Origin: Pseudomonadota bacterium
Lineage (GTDB): Bacteria > Hydrothermota > 32-111 > QNBC01
Assembly (NCBI GenBank): GCA_011682715.1
Contig: JAACEC010000040.1
Coordinates: 1 to 7,468 of the forward strand
Direction of reading: 5' to 3'
DNA: 7,468 bases
Shown here: positions 1 through 6,280 of the stretch, in pieces
How the letters are laid out: each line of letters opens with the position of its first letter
Position numbering within the stretch: the stretch's first letter is position 1
Position numbers and translations under genes: made by a program
Notes under the pieces: model-generated
The model's database searches: none
Told to the model about the DNA's origin: nothing
The model's input: only the letters and a program-made list of their open reading frames with translations

Positions 1-611
1 AAGTTATTGAAAAACAGGAAGAAGAGGTAGAACAGCCTGTTATAACCGAAAAGACGCAAGAGCCGGAAAAGCCTAAAGAAGAAAAAGTCGAAAAGGCGGG
101 TGAGCAGAAAGAAGAGGCTATGATTGGAGAGTTGCAGGCAAATCTCGATGAAACACTTGAAGATATATTCGGTACAAACCTTGAAGAATCAACGGAAGAA
201 CCAGCCACTGCCGGCAGTGGAACTACCGAAAGTCAAAAAGAAGAAAAACCGGTAGCTAATGAGGAAAAGGAAGAGGAAAAAGGGAAACCAGAAGAGGGTG
301 AATCTTTTGAGAATTTCTTTAATGAAAACGAAGTGGGAGAGCTTATAGATGAATTGAAGGGGGTTGCCGAAGAGAATCCTCAAAAAGAAAAAAAACAGAA
401 AGAAAAGGCACCTAAAAAGAAAGAGGAAACCGAAGGTACGGAAGAAAAAAGCGACAGCTTTATCGAGCATGATAAGGTTATTACGGTTAATCCTGAGGAA
501 AATCCCGAGGAAAATCCTGAGGAGAAATATATTGTCTGTCCCAAATGTGGGTATAAAAACAAACCTGATAGTTGGTTCTGTGAAAAATGTGGTGCTGACC
601 TGATGCAGTAA
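1..611 (+). CDS. Acidic Glu/Lys-rich protein with C-terminal zinc ribbon (5' end cut by the window)
   Basis: The frame is open from the window edge (first whole codon at 3) to TAA at 609-611, giving 202 visible residues; the true start lies upstream, and the ATG at 120 is internal. Nearly all of it is low-complexity Glu/Lys/Pro sequence, broken by two more hydrophobic, probably helical patches, around ELQANLDETLEDIFG and ENFFNENEVGELIDELKG. A tandem NPEE repeat follows, then the last 25 or so residues form a four-cysteine zinc ribbon, CPKCG...FCEKCGADL, of the short double-CxxC type (zinc_ribbon_2-like). Such ribbons are common at protein ends in bacteria and do not define a function. The disordered acidic linker suggests a tethered scaffold or interaction protein, but this is inference. 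The reading frame runs 10 bases short of the next gene, so it is probably co-transcribed with it. The family cannot be named without the missing N-terminus. Confidence 0.8.
   Translation, partial: VIEKQEEEVEQPVITEKTQEPEKPKEEKVEKAGEQKEEAMIGELQANLDETLEDIFGTNLEESTEEPATAGSGTTESQKEEKPVANEEKEEEKGKPEEGESFENFFNENEVGELIDELKGVAEENPQKEKKQKEKAPKKKEETEGTEEKSDSFIEHDKVITVNPEENPEENPEEKYIVCPKCGYKNKPDSWFCEKCGADLMQ
489..524 (+). repeat. Three tandem copies of a 12-bp coding repeat (NPEE x3)
   Basis: Three consecutive 12-base units, AATCCTGAGGAA, AATCCCGAGGAA and AATCCTGAGGAG, sit at 489-500, 501-512 and 513-524. They differ only at third codon positions and each encodes Asn-Pro-Glu-Glu. The repeat forms the spacer just before the zinc ribbon. 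The in-frame 12-bp unit could expand or contract by slippage without breaking the gene. Confidence 0.9.
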
Positions 612-621
612 TCTGGGAATA

Positions 622-1551
622 ATGGAAAAACCGAACAATTTACTTTTTACGAACAAATACCATGCCATAACTTATATTTTACATAATTTGAAAAATAATT
701 ATAAAAAAGTTATATTACCGTCGGTAATAGGACATAGTGAGAATAATATTTTTTCGAATTCCTTTACCGGATTGTATTACTATAATTTTAAAGATTATTC
801 TCCCGATTATGAGAACATAAAGGAATTGATTGATAAGAACTCGCTACTTGTTTTGCGTGACATTAATCCGTGCAGAGAGGAAAATATTCCGGAAATTGTA
901 AATGATTGCGGGTTGGTGATAAAAGAAAATTCTTACGTTTTCGAAAAAGACGATGAGTATGTGAAAAACATTATAAGAATCGGTAATCTAAACGTGTTTT
1001 ACAGATCTCCTTTGGGTGTTTATGTGGAAACAAACGATAATGTGGACAGTAAATATTATGAAAAATTGCCAAGGACAAAAGAATCTTTTTCATTCCGTAT
1101 CAGTAGCAGTTTTTATAGTTTTATACGGAACAATGAGGGGGTTCTCGATTTAATAGATGAGCATATTGAACGTGTAAAAAGTTCCGATTCTCCTCGATTA
1201 GGAAAATTTCTGGAGAAAAGAATACGAAAAATTGATATGAAATCGCTAATTGCCAATTTTAACAAAACCGGCGGAGAAGTAAATAAGAATATAAAAAATC
1301 GACATTTTAAAATATTGTATTGTAAAAAATTCGTATATTCCGCATTGATTATTTTTGTAAGGGATAAGACAAGCCTGTTTTCTTATCTGGAAGATAACGG
1401 AATCAAACCGCTGAACTATTTTGAAAACGATTTACCCATGAATGAAAGAGGTGTAAAATTTAATGATTCGTTAATTTTTATAGGACTTGCACATTTCTTG
1501 GGGAACGATAAGGAAATTAAAAGACTAATTGATGTATTGAATAGGTGGTGA
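622..1551 (+). CDS. Degenerate DegT/DnrJ/EryC1-like PLP aminotransferase fold, probable pseudoenzyme
   Basis: A 309-residue soluble protein with no signal peptide or membrane helix. I recognise it only weakly. The layout resembles a shortened DegT-family (fold type I) aminotransferase: an opening helix followed by KKVILPSVIGHS (28-39), a segment like the family's 'D.e.l..lI...t..vl..'; DCGLVIKENSYVF (95-107), where active enzymes have a VIED-A-H motif; VFYRSPLGVYVETND (125-139), where active enzymes have SFRK..; and a C-terminal half ending in a predicted small domain (about 228-309). If this alignment holds, the PLP-binding Asp is Glu102 and the Schiff-base Lys is Ser129 (or Arg128), so it would not be a normal transaminase. 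The start ATG at 622 has only a weak GGGA upstream (615-618). It sits 10 bases after the zinc-ribbon gene and its TGA is 3 bases before the likely purN start. The codon choice looks more AT-rich than in the neighbours. It may be a sugar- or nucleotide-binding relic, or an unrelated fold. Confidence 0.75.
   Translation: MEKPNNLLFTNKYHAITYILHNLKNNYKKVILPSVIGHSENNIFSNSFTGLYYYNFKDYSPDYENIKELIDKNSLLVLRDINPCREENIPEIVNDCGLVIKENSYVFEKDDEYVKNIIRIGNLNVFYRSPLGVYVETNDNVDSKYYEKLPRTKESFSFRISSSFYSFIRNNEGVLDLIDEHIERVKSSDSPRLGKFLEKRIRKIDMKSLIANFNKTGGEVNKNIKNRHFKILYCKKFVYSALIIFVRDKTSLFSYLEDNGIKPLNYFENDLPMNERGVKFNDSLIFIGLAHFLGNDKEIKRLIDVLNRW
1544..1548 (+). promoter_or_regulatory. Ribosome binding site that decides the purN start
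   Basis: GGTGG at 1544-1548, running on as GGTGGTGA, matches the ideal GGAGGTGA in 7 of 8 bases. It lies inside the last codons of the upstream gene. Its spacing is 6 bases to the ACG at 1555, which is ideal, and 48 bases to the ATG at 1597, which is far too long. It therefore supports initiation near 1555. Confidence 0.55.
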
Positions 1552-1554
1552 GTT

Positions 1555-2166
1555 ACGAAAAAAGCTATTATTTTTATTTCCGGCAGAGGCTCCAATATGT
1601 TGGCTATAATTAGAGCTGTAAAGAAAGGTTATATCAAAAGCCTTGATATAGTTAAAGTAGTGAGTGACAATGCGAATGCCCCGGGAATATTCAAGGCAAG
1701 GGAGATGGGGATTGACTCCGTTTATATTTCCCCGGGCGAAATGAAGGCTAGGTTTGATGAGAAGGGGGTAAAAAGATATACGGAAGTTATAAAAAAATAT
1801 AATGCTGATTACATTTTTCTAGCTGGATTTATGCGAATATTGGATAAACGAATAATAGATTCGGTTGATTCCGTTTTGAACATACACCCTAGTCTTTTAC
1901 CCTCATTCAAAGGTTTACACGCACAGAGGCAGGCAATAGAATACGGAGTAAAAGTTTCTGGATGTACCGTTCATTTTGTTGATGCGGGTGTAGATACGGG
2001 GTCTATAGTGATTCAAAGGACGGTTCCAGTATTTGTCGATGATACCGAAGAGACATTGGCGGACAGAATTCTAACAGAGGAACACAAAGCATATCCCGAT
2101 GCCATAAAATTACTCATTGAGAATAAGCTTCAAATTAACGGAAGAATCGTGAAGATTAAGGAATGA
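1555..2166 (+). CDS. purN: Phosphoribosylglycinamide formyltransferase (GAR transformylase) with an anomalous start codon
   Basis: PurN transfers the formyl group of 10-formyltetrahydrofolate to GAR in the third step of purine synthesis, in the cytosol. Taking 1555 as codon 1, the protein has 203 residues, close to the usual length. It contains the phosphate-binding SGRGSN loop (9-14), VSDN (about 36-39), the IHPSLLPSFKG signature with Asn109 and His111, and Asp147 in AGVDTGS. These match E. coli Asn106, His108 and Asp144 with a constant offset of three. The first ATG in frame is at 1597, after the SGRGSN loop, and starting there would remove strand 1 and the loop. The upstream in-frame stop is the TGA at 1549-1551, and no ATG, GTG or TTG lies between. 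ACG at 1555 gives MKKAIIFISGRGSN, a textbook PurN N-terminus with a well-spaced SD. Alternatives are a GTG at 1548 with one base too many in the A-run at 1558-1563, or an assembly error. The end overlaps the next gene by 4 bases (ATGA). Confidence 0.9.
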   Translation, partial: TKKAIIFISGRGSNMLAIIRAVKKGYIKSLDIVKVVSDNANAPGIFKAREMGIDSVYISPGEMKARFDEKGVKRYTEVIKKYNADYIFLAGFMRILDKRIIDSVDSVLNIHPSLLPSFKGLHAQRQAIEYGVKVSGCTVHFVDAGVDTGSIVIQRTVPVFVDDTEETLADRILTEEHKAYPDAIKLLIENKLQINGRIVKIKE

Positions 2167-3680
2167 AATATTTAAAAAACAGTTTTATTTTGACTGCAAT
2201 TTCTGCAGCAGTTCTTGCTATTTGTTTTTTTCCTGTCCCTTCTCTTTTGAAAATTTTAATTCCTTATTTTATTTTTGTCCCCGTATTTTATGCTTTAGAT
2301 AAATCCGAATCGACGAGAGATTTTTTTCTCATTGGTTTTACGTTTGGTTTGGTTCTGTTCATATTTTTACTGTATTGGATGTTTCTTCTCAAAATAGAAG
2401 GTGTTAACATATCTATTATCCGTTTGGGGGTATTTCTCCTTGTTGTGTTTGTCGCTCTTCAATACGGGATAGGTTTTGCGATTTTCGGTCTTATAAAGAG
2501 AAAGTATCGAACAATTTGGCCATTTATAATAATTTTTCCCCTCACAGAATTTTGGCGAGGGTTGGGACCGTCATTTGGTTTCCAGTGGGGAATTATTCCT
2601 CTGACACAGTCGCAATCTCCCTTTTTTATACAATATGCCGACTTAATTGGTGTTTACGGTATTACATTTGTGATTTTATTTGTAAATTATCTGATCTACA
2701 AATTCTTGAAAACGAGAAAATCGGGATTTGTATACTCCTTAGCGATTGTTATAGTAACCATAGTTCTGTACGGATTTTTAAGCATTAATCTTAATAAGGG
2801 AACAAGTACAGTAAATGTAGGTATTATTCAACCAAATATTTCGCCGTATATAAAGCATCGGCCGGCTTATATTGCTGAACGATTTCATCGTCTTGAAGAG
2901 ATGTCAAGTACGATTGCCGATTCCGGGCTGAGTTTAATCGTGTGGCCTGAAACTGCGAGTCCGGTTTATTTGAATTATAGAACCGATATAATGAAAAAAC
3001 TTTTCGAATTTGTTGATTCTACGGGAATACCAGTTTTAACAGGAACGCCTGTGGTTGATTTTTCCGAAAAGGGACCGATGAAATACTACAACGGAGCGAT
3101 GATGCTTTACCCCGGAGACTCAACGAAAATATATAGAAAGATGCTTCCGGTTCCTTTTGTGGAACGCATGCCCTATGCCGATAAGTTTGCATTTATGAAA
3201 AAAATTGATCTCGGTGAAGGGGATTACTCTGTGGGGCCGGAATATACGGTTTTCTCCGATGGAGAGGTTAAATTTTCAGTTATCATATGTTTTGAATCGA
3301 TGTTTGAAAATTTATCCAGAGAATTTGTTAAGAGAGGAGCTCAATTCCTTGTAAACATAACGGAAGATGCCTGGTTCGGTAAAACATTCTTTTCCTATAT
3401 GCATACATCATTTCTACCCATAAGAGCAATAGAAAACAGAAGAACGATAGTCAGATGTGCCAACACCGGAATCTCGGGGAAAATAGACCAGTGGGGCAGG
3501 CTCGAACATGGAACGGAAATATTTACAAAAGCGGCATTATGTGTTAAAATTGATGTACTTAATGAGAAAACGTTTTATAATAAATATGGGTTTTATTTTC
3601 CGGAATTTTTGCTTTTAATTTTATTGATATATCTGTTTTACCCTGTTTTTAGGAGGTTATATGAAGGTCGGAAACACTAA
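2163..3680 (+). CDS. lnt: Apolipoprotein N-acyltransferase
   Basis: Lnt adds the third acyl chain, taken from a phospholipid, to the N-terminal cysteine of diacylated lipoproteins on the periplasmic face of the inner membrane. The 505-residue length is normal. The N-terminal 210 or so residues contain about six hydrophobic helices (roughly 5-25, 30-44, 54-78, 85-112, 118-130 and 155-180, then 189-207). The nitrilase-like (CN hydrolase) domain spans about 215-465, and a last helix is at about 478-495. The catalytic triad is visible: Glu263 in WPETASP, Lys326 in YRKMLPVPF and Cys376 in VIICFES. Glu334 in PFVERMPY is spaced 8 residues from the Lys, as in E. coli. The start ATG overlaps the purN stop (ATGA), implying translational coupling. 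Lnt in the operon argues for a diderm host. A lipoprotein that would be its substrate is encoded four genes downstream. Confidence 0.95.
   Translation: MKYLKNSFILTAISAAVLAICFFPVPSLLKILIPYFIFVPVFYALDKSESTRDFFLIGFTFGLVLFIFLLYWMFLLKIEGVNISIIRLGVFLLVVFVALQYGIGFAIFGLIKRKYRTIWPFIIIFPLTEFWRGLGPSFGFQWGIIPLTQSQSPFFIQYADLIGVYGITFVILFVNYLIYKFLKTRKSGFVYSLAIVIVTIVLYGFLSINLNKGTSTVNVGIIQPNISPYIKHRPAYIAERFHRLEEMSSTIADSGLSLIVWPETASPVYLNYRTDIMKKLFEFVDSTGIPVLTGTPVVDFSEKGPMKYYNGAMMLYPGDSTKIYRKMLPVPFVERMPYADKFAFMKKIDLGEGDYSVGPEYTVFSDGEVKFSVIICFESMFENLSREFVKRGAQFLVNITEDAWFGKTFFSYMHTSFLPIRAIENRRTIVRCANTGISGKIDQWGRLEHGTEIFTKAALCVKIDVLNEKTFYNKYGFYFPEFLLLILLIYLFYPVFRRLYEGRKH
3651..3656 (+). promoter_or_regulatory. Strong SD for the macro-domain gene, inside the end of lnt
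   Basis: A perfect AGGAGG lies 4 bases before the ATG at 3661. It is inside the lnt reading frame and fixes the downstream start within a 20-base overlap. It allows independent, efficient translation of the macro-domain protein. Confidence 0.85.
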
Positions 3681-4209
3681 TATCGAGATTATGAAAGGGG
3701 ATATAATGAGTCTTGAAGTAGATGCAATTGTAAACCCCGCCAATAAATACCTTCAGCACGGTGGCGGATTGGCAGGACAAATCGTGCGACGAGGCGGCTA
3801 TACAATTCAGAAAGAGAGCGATAAATTATCTCCCATAAACGTCGGAGAAGCGGTATTAACAGTAGCGGGGAGATTGCCTTCAAAATATATTATTCATGTC
3901 GTAGGTCCTACAATGGGGGAAGGGGATGAAGATGAAAAATTCAAAGAGGCAATGAGAAATATTTTGAGGATATCAAATGAACGTGGGTTTAAATCCATAG
4001 CTATACCTGCCATTAGCACCGGTATTTTTCGTTATCCAGTGAAAAGATGTGTCGAAAATATGTTTAAGGTGATAATTCCGTTTTGCAAGAACGCAAATAC
4101 ATCGCTTGAAAAAATCATTTTATGCCTTTACGAAGATTCGAAGTATAAAGTTTTCAAAGAAGAATACGATAAACTCAAAAAAATGTACAATATGTTTAAC
4201 GGGAAGTGA
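3661..4209 (+). CDS. Macro-domain protein (ADP-ribose-binding or hydrolase type)
   Basis: A 182-residue single-domain macro protein (PF01661 type), near the usual size for stand-alone bacterial and archaeal forms. Visible motifs are GDI (12-14, contacting adenine), AIVNPANKYLQHGGGLAGQI (22-41, the ribose and catalytic loop), SPINVGEAVLTVAGRLPSKYIIHVVGP (57-83) and AIPAISTGIFRYP (114-126, the phosphate-binding loop). Related proteins bind ADP-ribose, remove ADP-ribose from proteins or nucleic acids, or deacetylate O-acetyl-ADP-ribose; the sequence alone does not choose between these. No ADP-ribosyltransferase partner such as DarT lies in the window, so a toxin-antitoxin role has no support here. 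Its ATG overlaps lnt by 20 bases, and the dCMP deaminase begins 2 bases after its stop (or overlaps it by 4). The nucleotide-metabolism setting makes a housekeeping ADP-ribose role more likely, by inference. Confidence 0.92.
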   Translation: MKVGNTNIEIMKGDIMSLEVDAIVNPANKYLQHGGGLAGQIVRRGGYTIQKESDKLSPINVGEAVLTVAGRLPSKYIIHVVGPTMGEGDEDEKFKEAMRNILRISNERGFKSIAIPAISTGIFRYPVKRCVENMFKVIIPFCKNANTSLEKIILCLYEDSKYKVFKEEYDKLKKMYNMFNGK

Positions 4210-4211
4210 TT

Positions 4212-4682
4212 ATGGAAAGACCGAGTTGGGACGAATATTTTATGCAGATTACGGAATTGGTAAAAGAAAGGAGTACCTGTCTCAGGCGAAAAGTCGGTGC
4301 GGTTATCGTAAAGAACAAGAGAATCCTAACTACAGGGTATAACGGTCCCCCGGAAGGTTTTAAACATTGTGATGAGTTGGGCGGATGTATCAGGGACAGA
4401 TTACATATTCCTTCGGGGCAAAGACAGGAGTTATCGCGAGCCGTTCATGCGGAACAAAATGCCATAGTTCAGGCAGCGAAGATGGGTATAAGTATCGACG
4501 GAGGTACAATTTATGTTACGAATCACCCTTGTGTGATATGCACAAAAATGCTTATCAATGCGGGGATAAAACGGATTGTATACAAAGAGGGATATCCGGA
4601 TGAACTTTCAAAGGAGATGCTAAAAGAGGGGGATATCGAAGTCGTTCAATTTTCGGATTTGGTAAAGGATAGTGAGGATTAA
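4212..4682 (+). CDS. dCMP deaminase (ComEB-like, zinc-dependent)
   Basis: This enzyme deaminates dCMP to dUMP, the substrate of thymidylate synthase. From ATG 4212 it has 156 residues. The zinc site is complete: His79 and Glu81 in AVHAEQNA, with Cys107 and Cys110 in TNHPCVICTKM; Glu81 is the proton shuttle. Other family blocks are RRKVGAVIVKNKRILTTGYNGPPEGFKHC (about 25-53), GGCIRD (57-62) and the AGIKRIVY strand. Cys53 and Cys58 are the extra cysteines of the ComEB/T4-type deaminases; from memory, the residue four before the HAE histidine is often Cys and here is Ser75. A GTG at 4206 overlapping the previous stop (GTGA) is a possible start two codons earlier. I prefer ATG 4212 because GGAAG (4202-4206) lies 5 bases before it. 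The end overlaps the next gene by 11 bases. The name comEB refers to B. subtilis competence operon position, so I do not assign a symbol. Confidence 0.92.
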   Translation: MERPSWDEYFMQITELVKERSTCLRRKVGAVIVKNKRILTTGYNGPPEGFKHCDELGGCIRDRLHIPSGQRQELSRAVHAEQNAIVQAAKMGISIDGGTIYVTNHPCVICTKMLINAGIKRIVYKEGYPDELSKEMLKEGDIEVVQFSDLVKDSED

Positions 4683-5337
4683 AGGTAAAATTTTCGGAGC
4701 AGGTACCGGTTTGCTTTTCGGCGGATTACCCGGAGCCATAATAGGCGGTATAGTGGGGCATCTATTTGATTCCCTTCATGCAGACAGCGGAAGCGGGGAG
4801 TTAGAAGCGTTGAAAGAGATGGTTTTTTGGGCGGCAAAAGCTTCGAGTTTGGATGACAGATTTATGTTCAGCAAGAGGGAATATGTGAGAAATAATATTA
4901 TAAGCGGAATCCCGGAAGAGCAACAATTGTCACTTTTGAAATCATTTGACAGGCACATAAATAATGAGAATATAAAAATGGTGTCCATATCAAGAAATAT
5001 AAGCGGAGAAAATCGATATGTCAAATTTCGATTAATATATAACCTTATGTCGATAGGTGGCATGAATGTCAGTAAAAGGAAATATCTTGAAAGTATCGTT
5101 AAACGATTCGGCTTATCCGAGAAGGAGTTTCATTCGATAGATAAGGAATTTCAAGAAAAGTCTGAATCAATGAATGAAGATATTGGAAGTGCAATTGATA
5201 TGTTACGACTTCCTATTTTCTTCGAGCAAAAGGATCTGTTAAATCAATACAGAATATTAAAAGACGATTTTAGGGATAATTCTGAAAAATTAGACAAAGC
5301 GTTTATTAAACTCGATAACTATTTAAAGGAGGCATAA
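4672..5337 (+). CDS. DjlA/TerB-like membrane-associated protein without a working J domain
   Basis: A 221-residue protein starting at GTG 4672 inside the end of the deaminase gene, with AAGGA (4665-4669) only 2 bases upstream. Residues 5-33 form a glycine-rich hydrophobic hairpin (GKIFGAGTGLLFGG...GAIIGGIVGHLFD), very like the membrane anchor that opens DjlA-type co-chaperones. Residues about 45-160 look like a helical TerB fold: AAKASSLDDRFMFSKREYVRNNI and, later, YNLMSIGGMNVSKRKYLESIVKRFGLSEKEF. The second part lacks the acidic residues of canonical TerB (ADG...E). Residues about 186-221 (LLNQYRILKDDF...LDKAFIKLDNYLKEA) recall helices I and II of a J domain but stop where HPD should be. So it cannot stimulate DnaK in the usual way. 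It could be an envelope-stress or scaffold protein; that is inference. Its TAA touches the next ATG (TAAATG). The family call is moderately sure for the N-terminus and weak for the C-terminus. Confidence 0.8.
   Translation: MRIKGKIFGAGTGLLFGGLPGAIIGGIVGHLFDSLHADSGSGELEALKEMVFWAAKASSLDDRFMFSKREYVRNNIISGIPEEQQLSLLKSFDRHINNENIKMVSISRNISGENRYVKFRLIYNLMSIGGMNVSKRKYLESIVKRFGLSEKEFHSIDKEFQEKSESMNEDIGSAIDMLRLPIFFEQKDLLNQYRILKDDFRDNSEKLDKAFIKLDNYLKEA
5325..5332 (+). promoter_or_regulatory. Strong SD for the lipoprotein gene
   Basis: AAAGGAGG at 5325-5332 lies 5 bases before the ATG at 5338 and inside the last codons of the TerB-like gene. It is among the best ribosome sites in the operon and suggests the lipoprotein is made in larger amounts than its neighbours. 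Confidence 0.85.
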
Positions 5338-6279
5338 ATGAAAATGTTGAAATATCTGCTTTCTATGTCGGTGATTTTGCTGTTTGTTTCAGGTTGTTCG
5401 ATTTTTCATTCCCCTTCATGGGAAGAGGTTGAAATTGGCACAACACATACAATTGAAAAGATCCTGTTCACCGGTAACGGAAACGGCTATCTCATCACTG
5501 ATGGCGGTGAAATATTTGCTTATGAGAGCGGGGAATGGAATAAGATAGCGAATCCGGACACATTAAATCTTCCTCTTTACGATATGGATCTTTTGGGGAA
5601 TGCGGTTTACATCTGCGGAGGTAAGGATAGAAACTCTATTGTAATGAAAATTGACACTTCCGGTAGTGCCACTATTGTAATGAGAGATACTCTTGGAAAA
5701 CTAACGGGGATAGATGGTGTTGATGCTAATAGTATATGGGCTTGTGGTGAGAATGTTATTTACTACTTTAACGGTTCATATTGGGCTACGAAATATCTGG
5801 CAAATTCATGGGATCCACATCCCTTTAAGGTAGGAGCATTATCCGGGGAAACGGCATATTTTATAGCGGTAAAAGATTCCGGGTCAGTTCTTATGAAGTA
5901 CAGTAACGGTAGCTGGAGCACAATTACTTTGGGGAGCGGAGAAAAACTAAATGACATATTTTTCCTGAATAGATCGACAGGGTATATTGTCGGAAACAAA
6001 AACAAAATTTATTATTATGACGGAGGAGCTTTTGTAGAAGATCAAAGTATGGAAGATCTGGATATCCCGTTGTATGCCGTTTACAAAAACGATGTTAATA
6101 CCGGTTATGTTGTAGGGGGATTGGGGTCTGGACTTATCTCCACGATATATCATTTCGATCAGGGTAAATGGGAGAAAGAAGAGGGTATTAAAAATGCGAT
6201 TTTGAGAACTGTCTTTTACAGTAATGAAAATGATGTTTGGACAGGAGGCGATTTAGGAAAGCTATTTCACAAGCATTGA
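5338..6279 (+). CDS. Lipoprotein with about seven beta-propeller-like (YCF48/BNR-type) repeats
   Basis: A 313-residue exported lipoprotein of unknown function. The N-terminus is a classic type II signal peptide: Lys-rich start, hydrophobic core (LLSMSVILLF) and lipobox VSGC with Cys20; Ser at +2 would favour outer-membrane sorting under the E. coli rule. The mature part repeats a blade pattern of 'aromatic/Val-x-G...I..Y..G.W' about seven times, near residues 40-68, 80-105, 125-149, 166-193, 204-232, 245-278 and 288-312. Examples are SIWACGENVIYYFNGSYW, TGYIVGNKNKIYYYDG, TGYVVGG...IYHFDQGKW and DVWTGGDLGKLFHK. Such repeats resemble the YCF48/BNR propellers found in many bacterial surface proteins; they do not show enzyme activity. 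Two cysteines, Cys93 and Cys136, lie in adjacent blades. The gene begins directly at the previous stop and ends 1 base before dut. It is a natural substrate for the Lnt in the same operon. Confidence 0.9.
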   Translation: MKMLKYLLSMSVILLFVSGCSIFHSPSWEEVEIGTTHTIEKILFTGNGNGYLITDGGEIFAYESGEWNKIANPDTLNLPLYDMDLLGNAVYICGGKDRNSIVMKIDTSGSATIVMRDTLGKLTGIDGVDANSIWACGENVIYYFNGSYWATKYLANSWDPHPFKVGALSGETAYFIAVKDSGSVLMKYSNGSWSTITLGSGEKLNDIFFLNRSTGYIVGNKNKIYYYDGGAFVEDQSMEDLDIPLYAVYKNDVNTGYVVGGLGSGLISTIYHFDQGKWEKEEGIKNAILRTVFYSNENDVWTGGDLGKLFHKH

Positions 6280-6280
6280 T

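Noticed and set aside
189..668. Long minus-strand reading frame opposite the Glu/Lys-rich gene
   Set aside because: A Phe/Leu-rich mirror of purine-rich coding DNA; no SD or domain, and the plus-strand frame ends in a convincing zinc ribbon.
1597..2166. purN starting at ATG 1597
   Set aside because: It would drop strand 1 and the SGRGSN phosphate loop and has no SD at a usable distance.
3661..4209. DarTG-like toxin-antitoxin system around the macro domain
   Set aside because: No DarT-like ADP-ribosyltransferase is next to it and the neighbours are housekeeping genes.
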